Of a DNA stretch of 64,000 nucleotides, positions 6,874 through 14,428 are shown one piece after another (within the stretch, counting starts at the first letter, position 1; every line of letters begins with the position of its first letter). The stretch is taken from contig NZ_JBHEUZ010000001.1 in assembly GCF_041925275.1 (NCBI RefSeq), forward strand, positions 372,001 through 436,000, written 5' to 3'. Made by a program: the position numbers and the translations under genes. The DNA is from Parapedobacter pyrenivorans_A (GTDB taxonomy: Bacteria > Bacteroidota > Bacteroidia > Sphingobacteriales > Sphingobacteriaceae). The notes beneath the pieces were generated by a model. It ran no database searches. It had not been told where the DNA came from and saw only the letters and a list, made by a program, of their open reading frames with translations.

Positions 6874-7323
6874 CTAAGCGTCGGGGATTTCGGGTTCTAC
6901 CAACTTGATCAGCTTTTCCAGCGATTCCTGCCAACCTAAATAACACATCTCCGCCGGTATGGCCGCGGGAATGCCCTCCTGCACTACGGTAAGTTCAGTG
7001 CCGCACGACACCGCTTTTAACCATACGGTGGTTATCATTTCACCGGGCAGATTGGGATCGTCAAATGCATCGCTGTACTTGATGAACTCGTTGGGCTTTA
7101 TCTCGAGGTATGACCCGCCGAAAGAATGCCCGTTACCTGTACTGAAGTTCACGAACGTCATATGGTACTTCCCTCCTACTTTGAAGTCCATGTGCTGGAC
7201 AGTGCATAGGAAGCCATAGGGCGGCAGCCAGGTTGAATGTGCCAGCGGATCGGCAAATGCCCGGAAGACTTTCTCAGGGCTCGCCTTGATGACCCGATGT
7301 AATGAAACCGTTTGATTTTCCAT
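6874..7323 (-). CDS. SRPBCC (AHSA1/START-like) domain protein
   Basis: 149 residues. The N-terminus (VSLHRVIKASPEKVFRAFADP, then STWLPPYGF) and the middle (DFKVGGKYHMTFVNFSTG, GGSYLEIKPNEFIKYSDAF) are typical of activator-of-Hsp90-ATPase-1-like SRPBCC proteins, which bind hydrophobic ligands. The end GWQESLEKLIKLVEPE is the usual final helix. It lies 26 bases from the DUF1801 gene and 11 from the VOC gene, consistent with one operon. Ligand unknown; in this family gene clusters often sit under a GlxA/AraC regulator, as here. Confidence 0.82.
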   Translation of the reverse strand: MENQTVSLHRVIKASPEKVFRAFADPLAHSTWLPPYGFLCTVQHMDFKVGGKYHMTFVNFSTGNGHSFGGSYLEIKPNEFIKYSDAFDDPNLPGEMITTVWLKAVSCGTELTVVQEGIPAAIPAEMCYLGWQESLEKLIKLVEPEIPDA

Positions 7324-7349
7324 CTCTTTTAAAGTTAGTTTGTGATTAA

Positions 7350-7730
7350 TTATTTCTTGCCATGTGTTGCTTTTTCCTCATTTTCCTGTTTCCTGAACGC
7401 GACGATCTTCTTGACCAGTGCCTCGGGAAACGGCTTATCCGTTGGGATCTGGATAACCGATTTACTGGTTTTGTACCCCGCTAGGTCCGTCTTGAAGTGC
7501 TCCCAAAATGCATCGCTATAGGGATGCGACAACGAGACATGTTTGGGAAATGCGCAGTAGTATAACAGATAGCCATTGTATTTAAAACAAGGAATTTGAT
7601 AGCTGATATGCTCCTCTACGCCAGGCACCGCTTCGTGGACGATCTTCCGGACGGCCTGCATCCGCATCAACGGTTCCCCATCGAAAGCCTCGTGGTATTC
7701 GTCGATGGTCTGAAAATTTGTCTTAGCCAT
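7350..7730 (-). CDS. DUF1801 (YdhG-like) protein
   Basis: 126 residues. Shows the DUF1801 pattern: an N-terminal helical part (TIDEYHEAFDGEPLMRMQAVRKIVHEAVPGVEE), ISYQIPCFKYNGYLLYYCAFPKHVSLS, and the closing IQIPTDKPFPEALVKKIVAFRKQE. Members are small cytoplasmic proteins, structurally related to frataxin-like folds in some descriptions, without a settled function. Its start overlaps the end of the DoxX gene by eight bases, so the two are translated from one message. Confidence 0.8.
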   Translation of the reverse strand: MAKTNFQTIDEYHEAFDGEPLMRMQAVRKIVHEAVPGVEEHISYQIPCFKYNGYLLYYCAFPKHVSLSHPYSDAFWEHFKTDLAGYKTSKSVIQIPTDKPFPEALVKKIVAFRKQENEEKATHGKK

Positions 7731-8097
7731 TTGTCCGGACTTTAGGGTTGTAAAAGTAAGAGACGGCTAAAATACCCAACACGACCAGCGGCATCAGCAT
7801 AAACGCGATGTTTTTATCCACACAGGCATGGCTGATGAAGGCAAAGATCAAGTTAAACGTAAGCCCGGCATACGCCCATTCCCGTAACTTAGCCGATACG
7901 CCCGGGGCCGAAATCGCCAAAACACCGAGTACTTTACAAATGATAAGTGTATAGGCAAAGTAATCGGGGTAGCCCAAAGGTGCGGTACCCACTGTTGCCT
8001 GGTCTGGTGCAAAAAGCAGCGTGCTAAGCGGCATCACCCCTTCCCATAAAATGATGATCGTTGTTGCCACCCAAAAGATAATTTTACTCTTCTTCAT
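7723..8097 (-). CDS. DoxX-like small membrane protein
   Basis: 124 residues with four hydrophobic segments (about 6-26, 46-64, 72-93 and 96-116). The pattern PLGYPDYFAYTLIICKVLGVLAI followed by LREWAYAGLTFNLIFAFISH is that of the DoxX-like family. These are inner-membrane proteins of unclear activity, sometimes linked to oxidative stress. The gene is second in the minus-strand operon, between an SRPBCC protein and DUF1801, a combination common in Bacteroidota. Confidence 0.82.
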   Translation of the reverse strand: MKKSKIIFWVATTIIILWEGVMPLSTLLFAPDQATVGTAPLGYPDYFAYTLIICKVLGVLAISAPGVSAKLREWAYAGLTFNLIFAFISHACVDKNIAFMLMPLVVLGILAVSYFYNPKVRTNG

Positions 8098-8123
8098 CTG
8101 ATTAATTATTAACGGTCTACAAA

Positions 8124-8543
8124 TTAATTTGATTCAACGTATTTCACGAAGTTATCCAAGATGGCCTGCCATCCTTGCTTCTGAAATTCAGGGTCATTTT
8201 CTGTTTCTGCGTCAAAGGTGGTGGCAATACTGGTTTTTCCACCCTGCTCGGTAAATACCGTCGCCGCCCTTCGGCCGTCGGGCATCGTGTAAGCGATCTC
8301 TTTGTGCTCATCTACCTTATCATAAATGCCTTCAAAATCAAAACCGAAGCTGCCATCCTTCGCTTCCATTCTGTTCTTAAACGAACCACCTACCCGCAGA
8401 TCATTCTCGCTGCTCGGGCTATGCCAACTTGGATCGGGCGTATTCCATTGCATAATGTCGACCGGTGTATTCCAGGCTTTCCAAACTTTCGTTAGGGGTG
8501 CATTTACAGTTGTTTCTACGGTAATTCTTGTTACTTGTGCCAT
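8124..8543 (-). CDS. SRPBCC (AHSA1-like) domain protein, first gene of operon
   Basis: 139 residues. The opening ITVETTVNAPLTKVWKAWNTPVDIMQWN, the middle LRVGGSFKNRMEAKDGSFGFDFEGIYDKV and the end GWQAILDNFVKYVES mark the AHSA1-like SRPBCC group. It is a distinct subtype from the second SRPBCC protein at 6874-7323. It begins the operon and faces the GlxA-type regulator across 133 bases, so both are likely controlled from that gap. Confidence 0.85.
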   Translation of the reverse strand: MAQVTRITVETTVNAPLTKVWKAWNTPVDIMQWNTPDPSWHSPSSENDLRVGGSFKNRMEAKDGSFGFDFEGIYDKVDEHKEIAYTMPDGRRAATVFTEQGGKTSIATTFDAETENDPEFQKQGWQAILDNFVKYVESN

Positions 8544-8578
8544 GGGGAGTTAATTTTTGTCTATCTAATTTTACATTT

Positions 8579-8586
8579 CAAAATTA
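8579..8586 (-). promoter_or_regulatory. Candidate -7 box for the SRPBCC/DoxX operon
   Basis: On the minus strand this reads TAATTTTG, a full match to TAnnTTTG, 36 bases upstream of the SRPBCC start. A -33 element at the usual distance is not obvious. The divergent GlxA-type gene shares the same 133-base gap. Confidence 0.4.
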
Positions 8587-8676
8587 CAACGGGCTACCCA
8601 AAAGCGGCTGTTATAAAAACGACATTCTTAGGGGTGAATTATGACAAACTATTTCTACCTTGCGTTGCAATAACCA

Positions 8677-9663
8677 ATGATTGATATGCAAATCTCTGTC
8701 TTTGTGCCAGCATACGGGGTAATTGAGGCCGTTACGCCCCCATTCAGAACCTTTCATACCGCCAATGAGTTTTTAACCACCTTTGGTAAAAAACCCATCT
8801 TCGAAGTGGAATATGTGGGCCTCAACGAATACGTGCCGGCAAACAACGGCGAATACACGATTAAAACCGACAGGTTGCTCAAAGATGTGGCCCAAACGGA
8901 CCTGCTGATCATACCGCCCACATTTGGCGATGCTGCCAAAGGGATTGAGGCCAACGCGGAAGCGATACCCTATTTCAAAAAGCTGCACGAAACGGGTGCG
9001 AGCCTCGCTAGCTTATGTATAGGGGCTTTCCTTTTGGCCGAAACGGGTTTACTGGATGGCAAAAAATGTTCTACCCATTGGGCGTACATCAATGAATTCA
9101 AAGCACGCTACCCGCAAGTGGAGGTAGAAGATGGTGCGATAATAACCGAACACGACAATATCTATAGCAGCGGCGGGGCAAGCAGCTTATGGAATTTGAT
9201 CTTATACCTGGTTGAAAAGTTTGCCGATCGGGAAACCGCCGTCATGATCTCCAAATATTTCGCATTGGATATCGGGCGGGACAGCCAATCCCAATTCGCC
9301 ATATTCAAAGGCCAACGGAATCACGGTGACGATGGTATACAACAGGTACAGGATTACATTGAGGAACATTATTGTGATAAAATATCCATAGAAACATTGG
9401 CAAGGCTGATCAATACGGGCCGGAGGACATTTGAAAGAAGGTTTAAGGAGGCCACCAATAATACGCCCATTGCATATATACAACGGGTGCGGATAGAAGC
9501 TGCCAAAAAATTCTTTGAAGCGGCAAGGAAAAACGTAACCGAAATCATGTTTGATGTGGGTTATACGGATACCAAAGCCTTCAGGGATACGTTCAAGAAA
9601 ATCACCGGCCTTACGCCAATCGAGTACCGGAATAAGTTTGCACGGGTGGCAAACGAGGTTTAA
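8677..9663 (+). CDS. GlxA-family transcriptional regulator (DJ-1/PfpI domain plus AraC HTH)
   Basis: 328 residues. The N-terminal DJ-1/PfpI-like domain (about 1-195) carries the nucleophile-elbow-type segment LASLCIGAFLLAETG and then CSTHWAY and SSGGASSLWNL. The C-terminal AraC-type DNA-binding domain (about 225-325) contains ETLARLINTGRRTFERRFKEATNNTPIAY and NVTEIMFDVGYTDTKAFRDTFKKITGLTPIEYR. It is divergent from the SRPBCC operon and is its most likely regulator (inference from position). ATG 8677 is used; ATG 8686 is an alternative three codons in. Confidence 0.9.
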   Translation: MIDMQISVFVPAYGVIEAVTPPFRTFHTANEFLTTFGKKPIFEVEYVGLNEYVPANNGEYTIKTDRLLKDVAQTDLLIIPPTFGDAAKGIEANAEAIPYFKKLHETGASLASLCIGAFLLAETGLLDGKKCSTHWAYINEFKARYPQVEVEDGAIITEHDNIYSSGGASSLWNLILYLVEKFADRETAVMISKYFALDIGRDSQSQFAIFKGQRNHGDDGIQQVQDYIEEHYCDKISIETLARLINTGRRTFERRFKEATNNTPIAYIQRVRIEAAKKFFEAARKNVTEIMFDVGYTDTKAFRDTFKKITGLTPIEYRNKFARVANEV

Positions 9664-9666
9664 ACA

Positions 9667-9699
9667 GAAAGCCCCGAAACGGGGAGGATCGGGGCTTTC
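9667..9699 (+). terminator. Hairpin after the GlxA-type gene
   Basis: GAAAGCCCC (9667-9675) and GGGGCTTTC (9691-9699) form a perfect nine-base stem with a 15-base loop, four bases after the stop codon. No long T tract follows, so it may be a weak terminator or a 3-prime-end stabilising hairpin. Confidence 0.6.
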
Positions 9700-9940
9700 A
9701 AACTAACCAATTATAAACCTAATGTATGAAAAGACAATCTTATTGTTTCAAATGACCAATTACCATGCCGTATTGTATCAACTATGTCAGCGGTTTGTAA
9801 ACCTACCCTAAGTTGGTAAGCGCTAAGATAGGATGGTTGCTGCGACGGCGCAATACCTAGATTTAGGTATTTGTGGGTATACCCCGTGTAGGGCGCCAGC
9901 AAGCCAAAATAAAAATTACTGAATACCAATAAATTATATC

Positions 9941-9948
9941 TATATTTG
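9941..9948 (+). promoter_or_regulatory. -7 box upstream of the cold-shock gene
   Basis: TATATTTG is an exact TAnnTTTG match, 41 bases before the ATG. The stretch 9700-9989 has no other recognisable gene; the remaining leader could hold a thermosensitive fold as in other csp messages, but I see no clear stem. Confidence 0.5.
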
Positions 9949-9989
9949 CCCGCAATTAATTATTTTATTCATTTTTTATCCAGCATGCC

Positions 9990-10181
9990 ATGCAAGAAGG
10001 CAAAGTAAAATTTTTCAATGAAACCAAAGGTTTCGGTTTCATCACCCCCAATGACGGTGGAAACGATGTATTTGTCCACACCTCCGGGTTGAAAAACCGT
10101 ATCCGTGAGAATGACAATGTTTCATTTGAAGTGGCACAGGGCCAGAAAGGGCTCAACGCAGTAAATGTCAAATTGATTTAA
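9990..10181 (+). CDS. cspA: Cold-shock domain protein (CspA family)
   Basis: 63 residues, a complete single cold-shock domain. The RNA-binding motifs are visible: RNP1-like KGFGFIT (13-19) and RNP2-like DVFVHTSGL (26-34). The start MQEGKVKFFNETKGFGFI is canonical. Such proteins bind single-stranded RNA and DNA and relieve RNA structure in the cold. The gene stands alone between a TAnnTTTG box and a strong terminator, directly upstream of a fatty-acid desaturase, another cold-response function, but the terminator argues for separate messages. The exact paralogue letter is not determinable. Confidence 0.93.
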   Translation: MQEGKVKFFNETKGFGFITPNDGGNDVFVHTSGLKNRIRENDNVSFEVAQGQKGLNAVNVKLI

Positions 10182-10206
10182 ATCCATTTTTCAAATATTG
10201 TACAGG

Positions 10207-10240
10207 AACCATCCGGCATTCAGTACCGGATGGTTTTTTT
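10207..10240 (+). terminator. Strong intrinsic terminator after cspA
   Basis: AACCATCCGG (10207-10216) pairs perfectly with CCGGATGGTT (10226-10235) over a nine-base loop, and the right arm runs into a continuous T tract. Classical rho-independent terminator. Confidence 0.9.
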
Positions 10241-10313
10241 TATGAATACCCGAAATACCCCTTCCTAATCCGTATATTCGAGCGCAATATTTTTAAAATT
10301 CACTCACCCATAC

Positions 10314-11381
10314 ATGTCCAAAACCAGTTTCAATAGCATCAACAAACCTTTCGCCGCCACGCTTCGTGGACGTGTGAATGATTATTTCAAGACCCGCCAG
10401 CTTGCCAATACCGGCAACCGGCGGCTATATATCAAAAGTATAACGTTGGTAGCCACGGCCATTGCGCTTTACACGGTTTTGCTTGGGCTTACGATGCCTG
10501 TATGGCTCTCCTGCCTGCTGTGCGTAGTACTCGGCGTTAATTTCGCTGCCATCGGTTTCAACATCATGCACGAAGGGGGCCATCAGAGTTTTTCTAAAAT
10601 TGGGTGGTTGAATACGTTGTCGGCCTATACGTTAAACATGCTCGGGGGCACCATCTATTTCTGGAAACAGAAACACAATATCAATCACCATACGTACACG
10701 AATATAGACGGCTTGGACCATGATATTGACGTCAAGTTTATGCGTATGCATGCCGATCAGCCCCACCGTTGGTTTCATCGGTTTCAGTTCGCCTATTGGT
10801 TTGTATTGTATGGTATTTCCTATATCGCTTGGGTATTATTTCAGGATTTTGAGAAATATTTCTCGGGCAAGATGGGTCAGCAGGCAGAAAGGAAAACCAT
10901 GCCGTTACGTGAGCACGTGATCTTTTGGACTACAAAGATCAGCTACGTCGCGGTCTATTTCATTATTCCCATTATGGCAGCAGGGTGGGTTCCGGCGGTG
11001 ATTGGCTGGCTGATCGCCGGGGTTTCCTGCGGTTTCTGCTTGGCCGTTGTTTTCCAGCTCGCCCACGTCGTGGAGGCAACCCAGTTTCCGGTTGCTGACG
11101 AAGATAGCGGCAAGATCGAACAGGAGTGGATGGTCCATCAACTAAGTACCACGGCCAATTTTGCAACCGGTAGCCGCACGGTTTCCTGGCTGCTTGGCGG
11201 GCTTAATTTCCAGGTAGAGCACCACCTCTTCCCCCGCATCAGCCATGTGCACTACCCCGCCATCAATAAATTGGTCAAGGCTACTTGCAAGGAATTCGGG
11301 GTGACCTACCTCGAGCACCGCACCATGTCGCGCGCGTTTGCATCGCACCTTCGGCATATCTATCGGCTTGGCAAGGCGTAA
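10314..11381 (+). CDS. Membrane fatty-acid (acyl-CoA/acyl-lipid) desaturase
   Basis: 355 residues. A di-iron membrane desaturase with the three histidine boxes: HEGGH (H86-H90), HNINHH (H121-H126) and QVEHH (Q300-H304). Two hydrophobic hairpins (about 42-82 and 205-245) place the active site on the cytoplasmic face. The front-end-type third box with Gln (QVEHH) groups it with the linoleoyl-CoA/delta-5/delta-6-like and DesA3-like enzymes. It introduces a double bond and raises membrane fluidity. Location next to cspA suggests a cold-adaptation role (inference). Confidence 0.9.
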   Translation: MSKTSFNSINKPFAATLRGRVNDYFKTRQLANTGNRRLYIKSITLVATAIALYTVLLGLTMPVWLSCLLCVVLGVNFAAIGFNIMHEGGHQSFSKIGWLNTLSAYTLNMLGGTIYFWKQKHNINHHTYTNIDGLDHDIDVKFMRMHADQPHRWFHRFQFAYWFVLYGISYIAWVLFQDFEKYFSGKMGQQAERKTMPLREHVIFWTTKISYVAVYFIIPIMAAGWVPAVIGWLIAGVSCGFCLAVVFQLAHVVEATQFPVADEDSGKIEQEWMVHQLSTTANFATGSRTVSWLLGGLNFQVEHHLFPRISHVHYPAINKLVKATCKEFGVTYLEHRTMSRAFASHLRHIYRLGKA

Positions 11382-11385
11382 ATAA

Positions 11386-11420
11386 ATCGGCCATCCTTGC
11401 TTGGTGCAGGGATGGCCGAT
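11386..11420. terminator. Bidirectional hairpin between convergent genes
   Basis: ATCGGCCATCC (11386-11396) and GGATGGCCGAT (11410-11420) are perfect 11-base arms over a 13-base loop. It lies between the stop codons of the desaturase and the DUF4998 lipoprotein, so it can end both transcripts, although no long T tract is present. Confidence 0.7.
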
Positions 11421-11442
11421 CGAAACAACGATGGTCCGCAAC

Positions 11443-13122
11443 CTATTCTTTGGCGAACCTGAAATTGGAAAAGTAATACACAATGTCTTCATCGGGCTCG
11501 AATGTCAGCGATGGTTCGCCGCCGATATTCATTACGATGACCCGGTTGTGTCGGTTCAATGCCTGCGACAAGTCTACAGTAACGTCTGTCCATTTTTCCA
11601 AGTCCGCATCGTTAATCCGGAAATCATCGGCATTGGGCGCCCAATACTCCTGCCCGAAATCACTGTTTTGCCCAAACGACCACATGGAATTCATAAACCG
11701 GGGCCAAAGCCGCTGATAAGGTGCATAAGCCCCGGCAAACGTACTCTTGGTGGGCGCGTACACCTTGAATTTCAGGTATTTATACTCTTGTATATTAAAT
11801 CGGTATTCGCGCGGTAGCGCAAATACGAAAGATGCACTGCGATTACGCAATACCGTCTTCAACACATTTTGCAATCCGGTACCGGCAGGAGCATCTGTTG
11901 CTGGAACGGTAAAATCTATCCGCCAATTGTTATCTTGCACCACACCATCAAGAAAATAATTCATGGGAATCAGCGCATCATTAGGCATCGTCACCAATTC
12001 AACCACACCACTTTCTACATAGGGATTCAACAGATCGTCCAAGCCCATGCTGTTTGGCGCATAACGCACTTTCTCAAGGAGGCCAGCCTCTAGCATGTCC
12101 TTAAGTGTCTGTGCATTTGCCGACGGTACGTTGGACACCTTCCGTGCAAAGGGAACCCATTCACCTCCGCCCACCGTTGCCTGAACGCCGTTGCGGTCAT
12201 AGCCCAGGGTGGGCATCGCAAACAAGCCGCCGCCCGTCAGGTCGACTTCCTTCAGGTTGGGGAAGTAAAACATATCCTGCAACGAATTTGCATGGACGGG
12301 ATAGACGAGCTTAGTGATTGCCGACACACCGTCTGCGGTAAATGTGGTAACGCCGTTGGCTTCCAAGATGGTCCGTTCAGATGGCGCAAATGGAGTGCTT
12401 CCCGTAGGCATATTGATGACCAAATCCTTTTCAATTGTAATAACATCGAGAATCGGCACGTTGTTGACCTTGGGTACGACGTTGTAGGTCACCGTTACGG
12501 TGGTAGGTTGCCCCGATTGCAAATTGGCCATAAAGAAACGGGAATCTGCCTCCCGCTCCCCGGTCCGCGTCTCACCGTCTTTGTCCGTATAACTGAACGA
12601 TAGGTTTTTGTAGTCGAGCAATACAGATGAGAGACCGTTGGGCCAATCAACCACCGCAGAGGTAGGAGAAGTGAGTACGCGTGGCGTACTGACTGCCAAA
12701 CCTGCCACGTCGCTAGCTGAATACGGGATGAGCGCAATCTCGAGGGGCACCGATTTATTTTCAAATTCATCGATGGTATAAACCTGGAAACGGTAAAGTT
12801 TGGGTTGGGTAAGCCCCGTTATGTTCACCCACGATACCAGTCCGTCAATGACAATCTGCTGGTCGTCATATTCCACCACCGTCTTTTTTGCCTTACCTAG
12901 TTTGATCTGGCTGGCGGGTATGCGGCCGGCCTTCATTAAATCGATCTCAACCCGCTCATATCCGATATGCCCCACAATGGTATCATATTTAGCGGGGTAA
13001 ACGACTTCGCCCGAGTATTCGTCCAGGCTATCGTACATGCCATCACACGCGCCTAACAAGACGACAGATAGCACGGAGAAAAATAATATTCTGTTCAACA
13101 TATCAACTGTGTTTTTACTCAA
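11443..13122 (-). CDS. DUF4998-type surface lipoprotein of a SusC/SusD locus
   Basis: 559 residues with a lipoprotein signal: LFFSVLSVVLLGAC, Cys about 26. The N-terminal third, with YPAKYDTIVGHIGYERVEIDLMKAGRIP and the Ig-like LYRFQVYTIDEFENKS, is the DUF4998 arrangement found in Bacteroidota glycan loci. The C-terminal part is beta-rich, ending in YKYLKFKVYAP...DVTVDL...VIVMNIGG, like a carbohydrate-binding or jelly-roll module. It is the last gene of the SusC-SusD-lipoprotein-lipoprotein set (gap to the previous gene 11 bases). Expected to sit on the outer surface and bind glycan; no catalytic motif is seen. Confidence 0.72.
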   Translation of the reverse strand: MSKNTVDMLNRILFFSVLSVVLLGACDGMYDSLDEYSGEVVYPAKYDTIVGHIGYERVEIDLMKAGRIPASQIKLGKAKKTVVEYDDQQIVIDGLVSWVNITGLTQPKLYRFQVYTIDEFENKSVPLEIALIPYSASDVAGLAVSTPRVLTSPTSAVVDWPNGLSSVLLDYKNLSFSYTDKDGETRTGEREADSRFFMANLQSGQPTTVTVTYNVVPKVNNVPILDVITIEKDLVINMPTGSTPFAPSERTILEANGVTTFTADGVSAITKLVYPVHANSLQDMFYFPNLKEVDLTGGGLFAMPTLGYDRNGVQATVGGGEWVPFARKVSNVPSANAQTLKDMLEAGLLEKVRYAPNSMGLDDLLNPYVESGVVELVTMPNDALIPMNYFLDGVVQDNNWRIDFTVPATDAPAGTGLQNVLKTVLRNRSASFVFALPREYRFNIQEYKYLKFKVYAPTKSTFAGAYAPYQRLWPRFMNSMWSFGQNSDFGQEYWAPNADDFRINDADLEKWTDVTVDLSQALNRHNRVIVMNIGGEPSLTFEPDEDIVYYFSNFRFAKE

Positions 13123-13133
13123 AAAACGGATTA

Positions 13134-14405
13134 CTAATTGACCTTACGCCCAAAGAGGGTGATTTCCGACAAACAGTTTGCGTCTTCAAGTGTATAATTT
13201 CCGTTAAAACTCTTGATTGCTTCGTACCTGAACCAACGTGTGGGCTTGGTATACTGCGGATCATTCGGGTACATATACGCTTCATCGCCTGCCTCACCGG
13301 CCTGTACGTATTCCAACTCACTGAGGCCCACCGGAACGGGTATCGTATGCTGGGAAATAAACACCCACTCATCGGTATCGTCATCCCACGCATACATGTT
13401 ATACCTCCCTACGTTTTCTGATTGGTAGAACTGCCCCCTGCTGATATTGGCCAACCCGCCGGAGTGCCGTTGCACGGTAACGATACGGCTCAGTTCATAA
13501 TAGCCGCCCAAATCAATAATGAAGTTCCACGGCATATTTCCGTCGGCCGTCCGGCCGGTACGCCCACGGCTGTGGGTATGCATGAAGTTGAGGTTATCCC
13601 CTCGGTCAATGATCCCATCGATGACTTTCGCCGAGCGCCCTTCGAGACCATCCCCAAAAACCATAGGCACGCCTCCGACGCTGTCGTTCGCATTTGGCAA
13701 TACCCAGTTCGCCTTGGGTATCTCGATATCTTCGTACAACGTGAGGGAACCCTTATCAACCGGGTCGGTGATATTGCCAAACTGGTCTTCTACGCGTACG
13801 CTCACCTTTACCGGATCTTGGGGCGAAAGGAAAAGGTCATTGATGAACCGTCGGTCTTCCGCCAAATTGGACGAGAATACCGTGGTCAACTGACGCGCCT
13901 CGCCATTGAGGGTGAAGCTGTAATCGACATACACATTGACATTCTGCTCCAACTCATTGGTCCAATCGAGGAAAAACGAGCTGAATCCCGATTTGACTTC
14001 GATGGAAGAGGCCACCCGGCTAAAGGCGGGCTCCAGCGGCGTGATCGATACCGTGACCGGATCCGAACGGTTGCCGGAACGGTCGACTGCATAGAGCGTA
14101 ACCTCATGCGGGTCGGTGCTACCGAATCCATATACGTCCAGCGAATCGACAAAATAAGACGACGAAAACGTATACGCTTTTCCATTTTTAGCCTTATACA
14201 CGGCCTCCACCTGCAGCAGGTCTTCGTCTGCTGGCAGGTCATAAAAGAACCGCGCACCGCCATACAAGGGCTTCTGATTTACGATGGTGATCTTACCTGG
14301 CGCGTCACTATCACCAACGTGGCTCGCATAGCGGTTTTCCTCCTTACAGGCCCCGATGATAAGCAGGGTGCCCACTAGCATTGCAACATATTTTCTCTTA
14401 TTCAT
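13134..14405 (-). CDS. DUF4959/DUF5000-type surface lipoprotein
   Basis: 423 residues from ATG 14405-14403 (MNKRKYVAMLVGTLLIIGAC); an in-frame ATG ten codons upstream is less likely because it delays the signal peptide. The lipobox is IIGAC. The N-terminal PGKITIVNQKPLYGGARFFYDLPADEDLLQVEAVYK is typical of DUF4959, followed by two Ig-like modules (residues about 115-230). The C-terminal discoidin-like DUF5000 (NFIIDLGGYYELSRIVTVQRH, RWFRYEAIKSF) is a sugar-binding fold. It lies between SusD and the DUF4998 protein in one operon and probably helps capture glycan at the surface. Confidence 0.8.
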   Translation of the reverse strand: MNKRKYVAMLVGTLLIIGACKEENRYASHVGDSDAPGKITIVNQKPLYGGARFFYDLPADEDLLQVEAVYKAKNGKAYTFSSSYFVDSLDVYGFGSTDPHEVTLYAVDRSGNRSDPVTVSITPLEPAFSRVASSIEVKSGFSSFFLDWTNELEQNVNVYVDYSFTLNGEARQLTTVFSSNLAEDRRFINDLFLSPQDPVKVSVRVEDQFGNITDPVDKGSLTLYEDIEIPKANWVLPNANDSVGGVPMVFGDGLEGRSAKVIDGIIDRGDNLNFMHTHSRGRTGRTADGNMPWNFIIDLGGYYELSRIVTVQRHSGGLANISRGQFYQSENVGRYNMYAWDDDTDEWVFISQHTIPVPVGLSELEYVQAGEAGDEAYMYPNDPQYTKPTRWFRYEAIKSFNGNYTLEDANCLSEITLFGRKVN

Positions 14406-14428
14406 AACTCTCCTTATGTTGTGGATGG

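Noticed and set aside
9711..9929. 72-codon minus-strand frame before cspA
   Set aside because: Lies in the leader region, no homology pattern, and carries none of the features of a gene.
13422..14378. Long open frame antisense to the DUF4959 lipoprotein
   Set aside because: Codon-bias shadow of a high-confidence gene; no signal, domain or sensible start.
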